Assembly: GCA_961205875.1 (NCBI GenBank)
Contig: OY540814.1
Span: 1,674,001 to 1,738,000 of the forward strand
DNA length: 64,000 bases
Direction of reading: 5' to 3'
Source of the DNA: Sialis fuliginosa
Lineage: Eukaryota; Arthropoda; Insecta; Megaloptera; Sialidae
Position numbers and translations under genes: made by a program. Positions 19,648 to 30,571 of this stretch are shown here, piece after piece. The notes under the pieces were generated by a model. The model had not been told where the DNA came from. It did no database searches and worked only from the letters and a program-made list of their open reading frames with translations. Within the stretch, counting starts at the first letter, position 1. Each line of letters starts with the position of its first letter.

Positions 19648-19815
19648 TATAATATAAGATTGATAAGTGGTGATACTGAAAAAGAACTTAAGTGTGCACC
19701 ACCAGAGATATCAGATGCTGCAAATTCTGTAACTTTGAATTTACCATCTGCAAAATCTAAATTGAAATATGAAAATTACACATAATATCATGAATTGTGC
19801 CAAGAAAAAAAACCT
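19648..19815 (+). pseudogene. Tyrosine-recombinase-like N-terminal fragment
   Basis: The plus-strand frame reads LISGDTEKELKCAPPE, then ISDAANSVTLNL, PSAKSKLKYENYT, one in-frame stop at 19,783-19,785, then YHELCQEK. The sequence resembles, from memory, the start of a family of arthropod integrase/Crypton-like proteins, in which a PxKSKxxYExxYxxFxxWC segment opens the SAM-like DNA-binding domain. The active-site part is absent. The match is a recollection of a motif, not a search, and the fragment is short. Confidence 0.35.
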
Positions 19816-20097
19816 TAAGGTATTGTTTATATTTAATTTAATTTTATTATTAATTTTTTTAATACAATAATAATTAGTATAGTGCTTAAATTTTAGTAAT
19901 TTGTTTAATATTATAATACAATAGTATTTATAAAATTCATTAATCGTAAAAAAATGTAAAAATGTATGTGTTACTATGAAAACAGTAAACACTTTTACGC
20001 GCGGCAAGCGCAAAAGTACTACTTTACACATTGAAATGTCAATGGAAAAGTCTACTTTTTTAAACGGTTGTAGAAAAACAATATAATTTACTCTTAA

Positions 20098-20337
20098 CCC
20101 AATCGTGCCCAGCGTTACATATATGTAACAGAGCGCTTTTGTTAAGATTTTGCATTGTTGTAAGATTATTTTAATTCGAATGGGTTTGAAATCATACTTA
20201 TTTTCGAGTATTGGACTGAATACATCAACAACGCAATTACCAACGTTCTGGAATTTTAGTATACTTAGAAAGGTATGAATTGATGTCAGAAAAATCAGTA
20301 ATATCGGTAACTAAAAAAAACCTCGGTCACGATTGGG
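20098..20337. mobile_element. piggyBac-type MITE in a TTAA target
   Basis: A 240-bp element flanked by TTAA on both sides (20,094-20,097 and 20,338-20,341). Inverted ends CCCAATCGTG and CACGATTGGG. Ends starting with CCC inside duplicated TTAA are the signature of the piggyBac superfamily. A small palindrome, gttacatatatgtaac, lies near the left end. Non-coding, so it would need a transposase from elsewhere. Confidence 0.85.
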
Positions 20338-20367
20338 TTAAAGCGTTCAAGACCGGTGCCAGTAGCT

Positions 20368-21252
20368 TATTAAAAAGAACAATCAATTAGTTAGTATGAA
20401 ATACAGCAATAATAAAGTAAACGTAGTGATAATAATTTTGAGCCGTGTTTACATTTAAGACAGAGAGATGCAACATTGCTATGCGTGCGGGTGAGTGCGA
20501 TAGGCCATACATTACATACTTTCAAAGCGAGAAGGCGATCTGAAAAAGAAAATTGAAAAAAATCTGGAAGAAATTGCACGCCGCGTTTTCCTAATAATAC
20601 GCTCTACGAGGGTGCCATATGTTAGAAATATAGAGTATTTTGTGAGGTTCACTGCAACATTCCACTTTTCTGCCATTTCAAATCAAATGTATTATAGGTA
20701 TTTGTATATAGGGTGCCCCGTGTGCGACAAAAAATATACAAGAATTGAAAACTTTCATGTGGTTTTGTATAAAAAGTCAATTTTAATATATCACGATTTG
20801 TATTTGTTTCCAATCTGATATATTGGAGCTTTTTCGTACTTGTTTTAAATCGACAAAAAATTGCCATGAATCATACTTTGTATTGAAATTTTGTTACAAA
20901 TATACAAAGAAGTTATTGTATAAAATAAAGAAAATAAATATAAAAACGTTTTTCGGTTCATATTTATTGAAACAGAATTTCTATACAATAATACAATAGT
21001 AACATACTTTATGTACAATAGAGTGCAGTTAATGCAATTAGAACTGTTTGATAAATCAAATACAAAACATGGAACCATTACAGCATTTTGTAGAATTTAG
21101 TTCAATTAGATGCACGTATTGAAAAAATATATATCGTTGAAGAGAAGAAAATGTATTTTATTGATGAAAAATTGCTAAAATTATCGATAATTCTAACACA
21201 AAAAATTATTTTAAGAGTGACGTTACGCATAAGTTTAAATAAATAATTAGTT
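20368..21252. other. No gene recognised
   Basis: A GC-richer patch (20,440-20,600: acagagagatgcaacattgc, gcgtgcgggtgagtgcgat) looks like an old transposon end, but no partner was found. Overlapping frames on both strands at 20,610-20,870 show no domain. Confidence 0.35.
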
Positions 21253-21314
21253 AAAGTACTGGCACCAGTTATGGCCGCTATAAGAGCAAGGTTTACTGTT
21301 TTTGTGATAAATAT

Positions 21315-21890
21315 GAAACACCAAAAATGGGGTAAAAGTGAAACAAGCTTGCAACTAAAAAACTAATTTGTTTATAGGAAAATTATAAAAACTGACATCA
21401 TCATTAAAGGGTTGTTAAAGCGACCTGAAAATATGACTCGCCTAATAAGTGATGTGTCACCCCTACAGATCTCCCTGTTAGTCGATGTCAAAACGTGTGA
21501 ATTAAATTTTAATTCTTTGCACATAACTTTCTGTACAGTTCAGATATTAATTAAAGTTACAATTTCACATTGATATGCCACAAAGAAGATAAATCAAAGT
21601 TGTCTTTGTAGCTTTTCTTTTAATTTTTCGAGAAATATTCTCCATTAGAGGCCTGTTTCACTTTTTTCCTTACCTGTTAGAGGTTAAAAATGAAACACAC
21701 TTTTTTGATTTTTAAAGTCCGTGTTGTATAGTACAGTTCAAATGACGTAAGTATTTAAAATGATTATTCATAAGCGCATATACATAGTAGAAAAAATTAA
21801 AGTATCAATTTGTATCGTTAACTGTCAAAAAAAATGAATTATTTGTATTTTGTTTCACTTTTACCCCAGTTGACCCTACACTAATTATTC
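21315..21890 (+). repeat. Family K repeat
   Basis: The phrases ggggtaaaagtgaaacaag near the left and tttcacttttaccccagttg near the right are inverted copies, suggesting terminal inverted repeats. The interior (acccctacagatctccctg, cattgatatgccacaaag, tccattagaggcctg) recurs in reverse at 27,390-27,835. No protein frame was seen. Confidence 0.7.
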
Positions 21891-22110
21891 ATTTCAAGAA
21901 AAAATATATAAATTTAAATTGACGAGCAAAAAACAAAAGTCATTGAATTGAAAGTAAGTAACAAGCGTAAAATTTTCAAATTATGTTCAAAAAAAGGTCA
22001 TCTCTTCGATCACTTCTTGCTCCGGGGCCCCTGAGCCTCTAGTAGAATTTTTAATCTGAGGTCAAGGAAAAGTCAGGGAATTTTATTTTCAAAAACCAAA
22101 GATGAACAAT
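21891..22110 (+). repeat. Fragment shared with 41.6 kb
   Basis: Contains aaattgacgagcaaaaaa, tcacttcttgctccgggg, gagcctctagt and gtcagggaattttattttc, as at 41,590-41,725. The 41.4 kb copy shows this is one half of a CAGGGTGTCCACT-ended element. Confidence 0.6.
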
Positions 22111-22259
22111 ACATTATCGTAACTATTTTTAATACACCCAGTACATAACACGTAATTTACAAAAACAAATCGTTTATGTAGATTCGTAACAAATGAAAAA
22201 TAATTACGAACGATAAGACAAAACTAAGTGTTTTGTAAATCAGCACACATTTGCGTGGC

Positions 22260-22525
22260 GTTGTTATCTGTCCTCGAACTCCCATTGAACGCCTACTTTC
22301 GCTCTACTACCCCCACCACCACTAGGGGCCTGTATCACGTTGTCAATGCGACGACCGCAGAGTTTTGTTTCATTTCGCTTGCCTCTTGATCCACTATGAA
22401 ATATTGTTGAGAAAGAAACGCTGCTATATGTCTTTTGTTTTCTACTTTTGCTTTGATCGTTTTTGCTCTGCATTTGTACTGTGAGTGATATTTTATATTC
22501 AGAAAGGAATGACGCCTTCATTTAG
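22260..22525 (-). other. GC-richer unclassified block with 85-codon frame
   Basis: The minus-strand frame from the ATG at 22,521 runs to 22,264. It contains FHSGSRGKRNETKLCGRR, then IDNVIQAPSGGGG, then SRAKVGVQWEFEDR. The right half is GC-rich and could be either a repeat or an old coding piece. No family was recognised and no second copy was seen in the window. Confidence 0.3.
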
Positions 22526-23220
22526 ATACTGCCACTTTTTGTATTTCTTTTTATCTTGGAATGTATTTTATAATAAACTGTATATAATTTTTTATGTAAA
22601 CATGTACATTTCACGTCGGATTGTTTATTCAGTTTTTATGTCTAATTGCGGTAGCTTGTTGTTTGAGTGTTCTCTTGTCTTATGACAGTTACAGATACGC
22701 CGGTTTTTAATGTTTGCATATATTATTATTATTTTGTTTTACTTATTAACGTATGTTCACTGAATTTGTATGACGTGACAGTGACAGCAAGAACGGTTTA
22801 TTGTTATCTTTTGATATTAGTAGCGTCGATTTATCTGAAAAAAGGCTGTTTCGTGAAATCTCTTACAAGGGAACCTTTTCAAGTGGCATATTCGGATCGA
22901 GTTTAAATTCTGTGTATAGTTAGAGGGGGTCAGGATAAGTAAGAAATAAATTATCTTACTCATGTTACTAATAAAACAAGTAACTCTTTATTTCATCAAT
23001 TTATTACTTAAGTCCGCAAACATAGTTTGTTTTTTAAATTATAGCCTTTTAATTTGTTTATGTTTTTTCTCCAGTAATGGATAAAGTAAAACCAGTAATG
23101 AGTACGCAGTGATAGACACTTGCTAATGATTACAAAATGATAAGTACTACGACACAAAAGATATAAAAGAAAGAATCGTATTTGAAACAATGTAAAGCAG
23201 TTGCTATGATAATATAATAA

Positions 23221-24038
23221 CACAGGCCTGCGAAATTGAACTTTTTTTTCCCCCTCTAATAATTATGTTATTTTTTTTAAATATCTAGGTATGTGAAACT
23301 AAAATACAGCTTTGTTTTTTTTCTAGCACATCGAGATTTTTTTTATTGATGACATGCATATTTTAGAATTTTTTAACAATTTTCATGTAAATATAAAAAT
23401 TAATGATTTTAAAATTAAATTTTTACTGAAAAAACCAACAGTATTAGTTTAAAATAATGCTAAAGAGACTAAGTAAATCAAAAATACTTATGGTATCTTT
23501 TTCTACTTCCTTCAAAACTCCTGTTTAATCTTTTTTACATTTTATGCGGCACCCATTTCTTGTCTTGGTTTTTTATCTTGATTTTAAAATACCTTTCATA
23601 CAATTCTTCAATAGATTTAGAAATATTTTGTAGTTGTTTCCGTACTACATAACTTCCACATGTGTAACAGAAGTTATCTGGAGAATTAACACATTTGCGA
23701 GGGGCCATTTGTCTTATTTATTACCATACAAAAATCACAAAAATATCGTACCACAGTCGATACACGTAAATCATAATATGATTATAATCACGACAAACAA
23801 TGACTAATGAGGGTAGATAAATATTTAAATGTCATCAGTACTACTAGCATGCACTGTTGTCAAAGAAATTGGAAGTTAACGCTAGTAATAGGTGGTAATA
23901 CTAAGAAAAATGAAAAAAGTCATTTTCTCAGAAAATTTACGTGATGGAATTTTTTGATTATTTTTTCGTAGCTTAGTACCTAATACCTACCGAAATTGCT
24001 AATTAGTTTTTTAAGGGGGAAACCATCGCAGGCCTGTG
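23221..24038 (-). mobile_element. CACAGGCCTGCGA-ended element with a small ORF
   Basis: An 818-bp element inserted in a family E copy; 13-bp inverted ends CACAGGCCTGCGA (23,221-23,233) and TCGCAGGCCTGTG (24,026-24,038). It splits family E between ataatataataa and taatactaataattag. The ends resemble the CAGGCCTGCACAA ends of the hAT MITE at 62,157-62,391, which suggests the hAT superfamily. A clean 8-bp duplication could not be identified. Confidence 0.7.
23535..23708 (-). CDS. 57-aa cysteine-containing frame inside the transposon
   Basis: From the ATG at 23,708 the minus strand encodes MAPRKCVNSPDNFCYTCG, then SYVVRKQLQNISKSIEELYE, then RYFKIKIKNQDKKWVPHKM, and stops at 23,535. Cys at residues 6, 14 and 17 and the closing KxWxPH look like the start of a zinc-binding domain. 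A CxxCG followed by about 35 residues and a QDKxWxPH box recurs, from memory, in many uncharacterised arthropod and hydra proteins that seem to be transposon-derived. The expected next cysteines are missing because the frame stops, so this is probably the truncated N-terminus of the element's former protein. Confidence 0.45.
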   Translation of the reverse strand: MAPRKCVNSPDNFCYTCGSYVVRKQLQNISKSIEELYERYFKIKIKNQDKKWVPHKM

Positions 24039-24470
24039 TGATTTATAATACTAATAATTAGTTTAAATGCCCACCATTTTGACACCTATTGGCCGATTGT
24101 CATCAAATCACGCTTTAAGACAGTTAAATGTATATAGATTAATATTCAGAAACGGTAGTAATCAATACCAACAAATATTTCTAATTAAGTACACTTTAAA
24201 TTAAAAAATAGTCATTACTAATGCCAGTACCTTATATGAATATAGAAAAAATATTTTTCTTGGCATATGCATATTTTTGTTAAGATAATTTTCTAAAAAA
24301 AAAGGGGAAAAAACATGTCGTTATTGACATTATTTGTGTAACAACATATGACATTTGATGAAAATTCTTGAGATTAACTTTCATAAGTTTTCCGAGATGG
24401 AAAAAGTTGTGTGTGTGTATAGATGTCGTTGTTATGTTCTTTTGAAAGATTATATATCATATATCGATGA

Positions 24471-24623
24471 CAAAGGACGTCAGCCTTCGATCCAACGCCA
24501 ATCCATGTAAAACAAATATGGGGTGATAAAGACGGGGATGAAATAGATTTAGGAGTAAACCCTCTGATATTGGAAGAGGAGAATTGGTTGGACGTGACGC
24601 TAAAGACGACTGTCATACTTTGA
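24471..24623 (+). pseudogene. Protein-like frame without ATG, possible last exon
   Basis: A 50-codon plus-strand frame lies between two stops and ends TGA at 24,621-24,623. It reads QRTSAFDPTPIHVKQIWG, then DKDGDEIDLGVNPL, then ILEEENWLDVTLKTTVIL. It is acidic and well mixed, and the GC content is above that of its flanks, unlike spurious frames here. A possible acceptor AG sits at 24,484-24,485 (gacgtcag), but it has no strong polypyrimidine tract. The opposite-strand 87-codon frame over the same bases is less convincing. Not recognised; it could be a terminal exon or a gene relic beside the E composite. Confidence 0.4.
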
Positions 24624-24808
24624 TAAAAATCGTTCACACAGTAAATATTTGAAACCGATGAATGACACGCGTTTATATGTGTTCCTGATTTAAAAAATAA
24701 TATGTCGTATGTGTAATAATGGTGGCCATGGAATTGAAATGTGTGTCAAAGCTTGTGTTTGGGGATTTTCTGTATCAAACTTTGTCTATCTTTCAATTAT
24801 ATAATAAA

Positions 24809-24893
24809 CTAGCTGGGCCCACGCGGCTTCGCTCGCGTGGACTACGGAATTATTGTTTAGGATTTAAAAAATATATAGTTGAATTAATTACAA
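24809..24893 (-). mobile_element. Helitron 3' end
   Basis: Read on the minus strand, the last 85 bases end in CTAG followed by T. A hairpin of CCACGCG paired with CGCGTGG sits just inside (24,819-24,840). This is the classical Helitron 3' terminus. The same 60-80 bases (caataattccgtagtccacg) end the element at 52,411. Confidence 0.8.
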
Positions 24894-25639
24894 ACACGAT
24901 TAGTTATTAATGTAATAAAAACCAAATAACACTTAAATTACCTACCTAACAAAAACGAATCAGAACAAAAAGTAAAAATAATTTTTGTTCTATTTAAATT
25001 TAAAAGTTAATTATTGAAAACAAAATAAACAATTGACAATCAATAGAATACCGGTCTGTTCCCTTCCCTCTGCCCTGCGCTTCTAGTTGGTACGTTCCAT
25101 CGCCATACACGGGTCACCATCGCACAAATAATATTTTCCCGTATAACATATATTTCGATATTTTCTAAACTATACGACCAAATTGGATGCTGTAAAGGGC
25201 AAATTATATCTACATTAAGTACTTATGACGATTAAATCATGTATTTCGATAAGGATTAATGTTTTGCAGGTCATAAGTCCACGTAAACAAAACCCAAATA
25301 TTTTAAATTTTCTTTGTAACATAAAAGCAGTCATTGTGGCTTAAATATAAAAGTTAGACATATGGTATCCGGGACTTTATTGTAGATCTTTTGATTCTAC
25401 ACAATTCTTTACCATATTATTTTGTTCAATATTGAGCGGTTTAGGCAGCGTATTGCAAAATAGTGTGCCGACGGCAAAATTTTTTCCGACTTGATTTACT
25501 ATTATCGTCACTGCTTAGTTGGGCTTTGATTTCATAAAGAGGTTTCTTGTTGTATTAGTAATATGATTTCTTGAGAATTACAAAAAAGAAACCCATCAAT
25601 CTAAAAAAAAACAGTATATATTTCTCTTTGACCCAATTA
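24894..25639. other. No gene recognised
   Basis: Upstream part of the Helitron fragment or its flank; AT-rich, with stops in all frames. Confidence 0.35.
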
Positions 25640-26070
25640 TTTTTATCAACGCACCTGATTATTTTTTGTATATTTTTAATTTTTTAACAATTTCAAATTT
25701 AGATCAATCTTTATAAGGGAATATTTTACAACAAACGTTGTAAACCTATCTTATAAGAAATTGAATGCTCCACAAAAAATATTCTATAACATTTTCACGT
25801 AACATGTATCGTTGATATCTTGAAAAAAAAATATTTTGGAATGTCACTCCTCCCCCTTACACACGATTTTGGTGATTTTGAAATGGGACCGTTCTCAAGC
25901 CAGACCCAACCAGCCAACCAAGTTTCAGTAATATCGGTTGAGTGGTTCATGAATTATGCGTGTGACAAGGATTCAGGGGACAGACACACAGACAGACAGA
26001 TACGGAACGAAAAATGTTTATCTTGATCTGAAACGGAAAAATCAATTTAAAATTTTGAAATCGGACACCC
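25640..26070 (+). repeat. Family B repeat, 3' two-thirds
   Basis: From acgcacctgattatttttt to aaattttgaaatcgga, in the order of the copies at 31.5 and 34.8 kb. The 68-codon frame at 25,820-26,023 is the B repeat itself, with the recurrent SSQTQPANQVSVISVEWF string. Confidence 0.8.
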
Positions 26071-26488
26071 TGTTTATTATTAATAGTGTCAAAATACTCT
26101 ATTGTTGTCAAACAAAAGGATGAGGTTCCAAATATATTTGTAACATAATTTACATTTCTAAAAATAAAACGTTTAAAATAAACACATTGACAAACAGAAA
26201 TCACAAACGACAAAACATTCACAAATACGCTCAACTAACATACACTACAAAAGCATTGATTAGTCTATGTATGTGTTCGATACCACCACTAAAAATAAAC
26301 ATAGCAATTTTACATGTTGATCGTGATCTAAACTATAGTACACCGTGCAAGAGAAGTGTACACCATCTGGGTAACACGAACGATTGTGTTGTAAAATATA
26401 AGTCAAACGACGAACTTCATAAAAAGGACAAAAAGCTATAAAAAGCCAAGATGTAAATGTACATTGATCTTTTCTATTCGATATCGTT
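26071..26488. other. No gene recognised
   Basis: No repeat from this window. An 84-codon frame at 26,187-26,438 shows no domain. Confidence 0.3.
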
Positions 26489-26689
26489 TTGCATACAGAA
26501 ATTGTCGGTTTTCAATACCGCCAGAACACATTTAGTGGGTCGGGACCATGTTTTATTACTGATGTCGAATATTCTGAACTTGCAAAATGGATATTATGGG
26601 ATATCGGATTTTATTTTATTACTCCGACGTTCTGTGATATCCAAACCACTTTTTCAAATGTTATATCGAGGCTATTAACGTCAAATTAA
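26489..26689 (+). pseudogene. Possible pogo/CENP-B-type transposase HTH fragment
   Basis: The plus frame contains NTFSGSGPCFITDVEYSEL, then AKWILWDIGFYFITPTFCDI, then QTTFSNVISRLL. The order G-x-P-x-(L/I)-T/D, then an acidic helix ending ELAKWIL, then DIGF-x-x-T, resembles the second DNA-binding helix-turn-helix of pogo/Tigger-like transposases (typically EELxxWILxMxxxGFPxT). No catalytic domain follows. The call rests on that pattern only. A matching C-terminal piece of the same transposase type lies at 56,094-56,288, but the two are far apart. Confidence 0.35.
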
Positions 26690-27269
26690 TGTTCGTATTA
26701 ACGCAAATTATAATATATAGTGTACATTTAGGTTATAATTGCCTTTGCGTTTTCAGTATCGTTAAGCGTTGTCGCCCGCTGCACAGTTCACAAAAATTAA
26801 AAACAATCAGAGATTCTTAGATATTTGGTTATATATTACAAACTTTAAACATGATTTACGTTCACACTTAACCAGGACCCCCACAGCCCCACATCCTATC
26901 ACTATTCTGGAATATGTTGGCACCCCCCCCCCCCCCCCCTCTAAAAAGTTTTTTTTTTTCCAGTTTGAATGACCTATTTTTTAGATCTTTCAATAGGAAA
27001 ATATCATAGAAATTTTAATTTAAATCAATTCGTTTTTTTGCTCGCCATGCCAAGCCCCCTTTAACCCTGGTCCCCAGAACTGGAGTCCTGTTAGATTTTG
27101 CTTATTAGATTATTTTTTACTAGGGACCATATATAAAATACGTATCCCTTTGTCACGCTGCATCACATTTTTTTAACCCCCTACCTAATAATACGTCACA
27201 AAACCCTCTCTCAAATAACTGATTATTTTTATGATTATTAGTTTTTTTTTAGAAGAAATAAATTGATGT
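26690..27269. other. Repeat debris with C-tract
   Basis: A run of 18 Cs at 26,922-26,939 is followed by a T-run. At about 27,120-27,215 there is a degraded relative of the MITE at 19,026-19,327 (gggaccatatataaaatac, accccctacctaataatacg). No gene recognised. Confidence 0.4.
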
Positions 27270-27389
27270 AGACTTTTTTTTCAACCAAGGGGTACTTTCC
27301 TGAAATTTTCAAAAAATGAACTTTGGTTTTCAATGACAAGTAATTTGATACCTTAAAATTCTTTTATATTTTTTCTCCAGGTCATTTGA

Positions 27390-27835
27390 ACTGTACGATA
27401 CAACACGGACTTTAAAAATGAAAAAAGTATGTTTCATTTTTAACCTCTGATTTGGGAAAAAGTGAAACAGGCCTCTAATGGAAAATATTTCTCGAAAAAT
27501 TAAAAGAAAAGCTACTTTGACAACTTTCAATTATCTTCTTTGTGGCATATCAATGTGAAATTGTAACTTTAATTAATATCTGAGCTATACAGAAAGTTAT
27601 GTGCAAAGAATTAAAATTTAATTCACACGTTTTGACATCGACTAACAGGGAAATCTGTAGGGGTGACACATCACTTATTAGGCGATTCATATTTTCAGAT
27701 CGCTTTAACAAACTTTCAATGATGGTGTCAGTTTTTATAATTCTCCTATTAACAAATTAGTTTTTTAGTTGTAAGGTTGTTTCACTTTTACCCCATCTTT
27801 TTAGTGTTTTATATTTACCCCGCTCGACCCTACTA
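27390..27835 (-). repeat. Family K repeat, reverse copy
   Basis: Matches 21,315-21,750 in reverse (cacggactttaaaaatga, gtgaaacaggcctctaatgg, ggcatatcaatgtgaaa, ctgtaggggtgacacatc, tttcacttttaccccat). Its outer end extends to cccgctcgaccctac at about 27,835, beyond what the first copy keeps. Confidence 0.75.
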
Positions 27836-28330
27836 CATAGATATACATAGGATATTCTATATTGGAAAATAAATACCTACTTCTATAAAATTCGAAGAAT
27901 CCAAGGCAATATTACCGCCAGTAAGATAGTTAAAGTTTAAATTAATAAGAAAAACATACATATACAGTATAACAACAATAAAACTTTGATTTGAAGTTGT
28001 GTCAAATGAAGTTATGCGAATTATTAAAATATAAATTAAATAGTTCGCGAAGAATAACAAAGTTATAAGTTACTGAACTAAATTACTAGGAAAATGAAAT
28101 GAAACTGTTTGTTTTATGCAATAATAAAATAAATGTTTGCTATAGAGATTATTAAATATTCATTATAATATTAACTTATTCCTTGTTTTTAAAGTTAAAA
28201 TATATTCATATAAATAATGTTAATGGAGGTTAAATACTATAGGCATGATGCCTAATTTTTAAAAACTATTTTATGATGATCTTACGTGTCTCCTATTTCA
28301 AAAAAAATACTTATTTCTGCATAAAAATAA
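27836..28330. other. No gene; short reverse match to 14.4 kb
   Basis: AT-rich. Only the last 70 bases (28,258-28,325) match anything else, the unclassified repeat at 14,354-14,425. Confidence 0.4.
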
Positions 28331-28583
28331 AAATTGGGGTTGAATTTCGAAAAATCCTTTCTTTCAGATCATAATCACGTCAAGACGCTTCGATTGGCAC
28401 CCCAACGAAGTCAATAGCATTTTTTATTTACGAGATTTCGTGAACGTGAAAAATGACACACACACACAGACATCTTTCTAAAAATAGTGAAATATACTAA
28501 AGTGACCTTAAAACATACAATTATGTTGAAATTTTTGATTTTGATTTTCGGACCGATTACAATAACTTCCAGTTGGGAAGTTA
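28331..28583 (+). repeat. Family H repeat, 3' third
   Basis: From ggggttgaatttcgaaaaat to cttccagttgggaagtt, matching 950-1,219 closely, including the CA microsatellite and the closing palindrome. Confidence 0.8.
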
Positions 28584-28856
28584 AAAAGGTCAACATATTT
28601 GAAACTAGTATTATGACCATAGGCTAATTACTTATACTAAAACAATAAATAATCACCATTGTAAAACAATTCTAGAGCATAAAGCAAATTATATGTGTTA
28701 TATTTGTTATCTGACAAAGGCGAACAAGTTATTTCCTCATATGCATTTTATTCGCAATTAAGTCTACGTACAATTTACATATGCATATGAACGTGCACAG
28801 AGCAATAAATCCCCTGAACACCTACACAATTCCACGTCTTGGTTTGTTTCCGAACT

Positions 28857-29196
28857 ACACAAACTTTAACAAACAAATAAATGAATTGTATTTAGGGGTG
28901 CGTTGGGTTCGTGGTAAATGTATGTATACTCTCATTTATACCTACATATGTATGTTAATACACGCAAAGTCGAGTTTAGCTTTTCACTAATTATTCTAAT
29001 TTTCAAAATTCGTTTATGTATTTCTTTGGTATTACTATAAAAACTGTAGATTTTATGATATTTATTAATATCCGGTATTATGAAGGTGCTAAGAAATTTG
29101 CTAGTTAGCAAGCTCTTTCAAATAGGGTATTAATTCTGTGATAGTATCTATGGATTAGTTATGGAATTTAGAGCAGTGATACTTCAACTTATTTTA
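28857..29196 (+). repeat. Tandem duplication, unit 1 (uninterrupted)
   Basis: A 340-base unit beginning acacaaactttaacaaac and ending gatacttcaacttatttt. Unit 2 starts directly after it. The single TTAA at 29,065-29,068 corresponds to the site where element L is inserted in unit 2. Confidence 0.85.
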
Positions 29197-30304
29197 ACAC
29201 AAACTTTAACAAACAAATAAATGAATTGTATTTAGGGGTGCGTTGGGTTCGTGGTAAATGTATGTATATCTCTCATTTATACCTACATATGTTAATACAC
29301 ACAAAGTCGAGTTTAGCTTTTCACTAATTAATCTAATTTTCAAAATTCGTTTATATATTTCTTTGGTACTACTATAAAAACTGTAGATTTTATGATATTT
29401 GTTAAGGATGTATAACAGGTATCTAATTTCAACGATAAATAGTTGAAATTTGGAGAAGTTACTCCTTTATAAATCTTAAGTACCCACACAAAATTTCAAA
29501 AGGTTTTACAACATAGTTTCAAAGTTATTATTTTTTTAAATTAACATGGGCTCTTATGACAGAATGGTGTATTTACGGTTAAAGTCCAATAAAACACATG
29601 GTTCAAGCATCGAGAAAAATCTTAAATTTTCACAACACGTCACTTACATATTTAGCAACAAGTTTCATAAAAAAAAATTATACACATACAGAACTAAATT
29701 GTGAGAAAAAAAAATTATTGGTGAAAAATATTAAAAAAAATAAAAAAATGGCTATACTGAAATGTAATGATTTGTTTTTATTACATATTTTTTTATATAT
29801 GTAAGTATATGAAGTACTAATATTATTATTTTCATTATATTTTTATGTTCTAAATAGTGTTATTTAAAAATATTTTAATTTATGTCATTTATAACAATAA
29901 AATACTTCTTTTGTTTTTATATCTGACATCTGAATTCAGAATAAATTTTTTAATTTTATCAACACAAATATTAATTTTTTGGCTAAAATTCTAAAATAAC
30001 AGTCAATAATGAGAAATAAGGTTTTAAACAAAAGTATTTTTATAGTTTATGTAGTATATAAACCAATTTGACTTTCTTATAAGCATTTAAAGTGAATAAT
30101 TCATAATTTGATTTTGATCGTTCATTGCATCTAGATTTACATTATTTTTGACTCAGACTGTACGTGCCATACATCCTTAATGCCCGGTAATATAAAGGAG
30201 CTAAAAAATTTGCTAGCTAGCAAGCACTTTCAAATGGAGGATTAATTCTATGATAGTATCTTTGGATTAGTTATGGAATTTAGAGCAGTGATACTTCAAC
30301 TCAT
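29197..30304 (+). repeat. Tandem duplication, unit 2, split by element L
   Basis: Left part 29,197-29,405 and right part 30,177-30,304 together reproduce unit 1 with modest divergence. The break lies exactly at TTAA. Confidence 0.8.
29406..30176. mobile_element. Element L in a TTAA target
   Basis: A 771-bp insertion flanked by TTAA (29,402-29,405 and 30,177-30,180), with short inverted ends GGATGTAT and ATACATCC. The neighbouring unit 1 keeps the empty site with one TTAA. TTAA duplication points to the piggyBac superfamily, although the ends lack the usual CCC. Its interior (29,680-30,050) recurs at 47,440-47,880. AT-rich, no transposase frame. Confidence 0.8.
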
Positions 30305-30571
30305 AATAAAGTTCGTGACTCAGACCGTACAAAATAATTTTCATAATATCAACACTGTTTTAATACGGTTGGAGTTTATTTACCACGCATGTGCGGAACT
30401 TGCCAAACACTTCAGGAAATTTCAAGAGAACTATCAGATAGGTTTAAATCGTCATTTGAAAGTGTTTGCAAGCTTGCACATTTTGTAAGGGTTTCGTAGA
30501 AAACTAAGAGCACGTATAGTTTCCGTCCGTCCGTCCGTCTGTTTGTCTGTATGTCACAGCCCGGACGTATG
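30305..30571. other. No gene; CCGT/TCTG run
   Basis: A 71-codon frame crosses from the repeat to 30,488 without a known domain. A short tccgtccgtccgtctgtttg run lies at about 30,519-30,550. Confidence 0.35.

Larger units (their letters stand above)
19434..20367 (+). mobile_element. Family E composite with foreign interior
   Basis: The left end (acttgcaccaatcttg) and left 180 bases match family E; the right end is ccggtgccagtagct followed by TA. Between about 19,612 and 20,340 the sequence is not family E: it holds a recombinase-like coding fragment and a complete piggyBac-type MITE. It is either an E copy that captured sequence, or a relic of a longer ancestral E element. Confidence 0.6.
21253..24232 (-). 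mobile_element. Family E, copy expanded by nested insertions
   Basis: Starts TA then aagtactggcaccagtta (21,253) and ends tgccagtacct then TA (24,232). True family E sequence is present at 21,253-21,300, 22,955-23,220 and 24,039-24,232, in the right order for a reverse copy. The gaps are filled by a family K element plus unidentified sequence (21,300-22,955) and by a CACAGGCCTGCGA-ended element (23,221-24,038). Confidence 0.75.
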
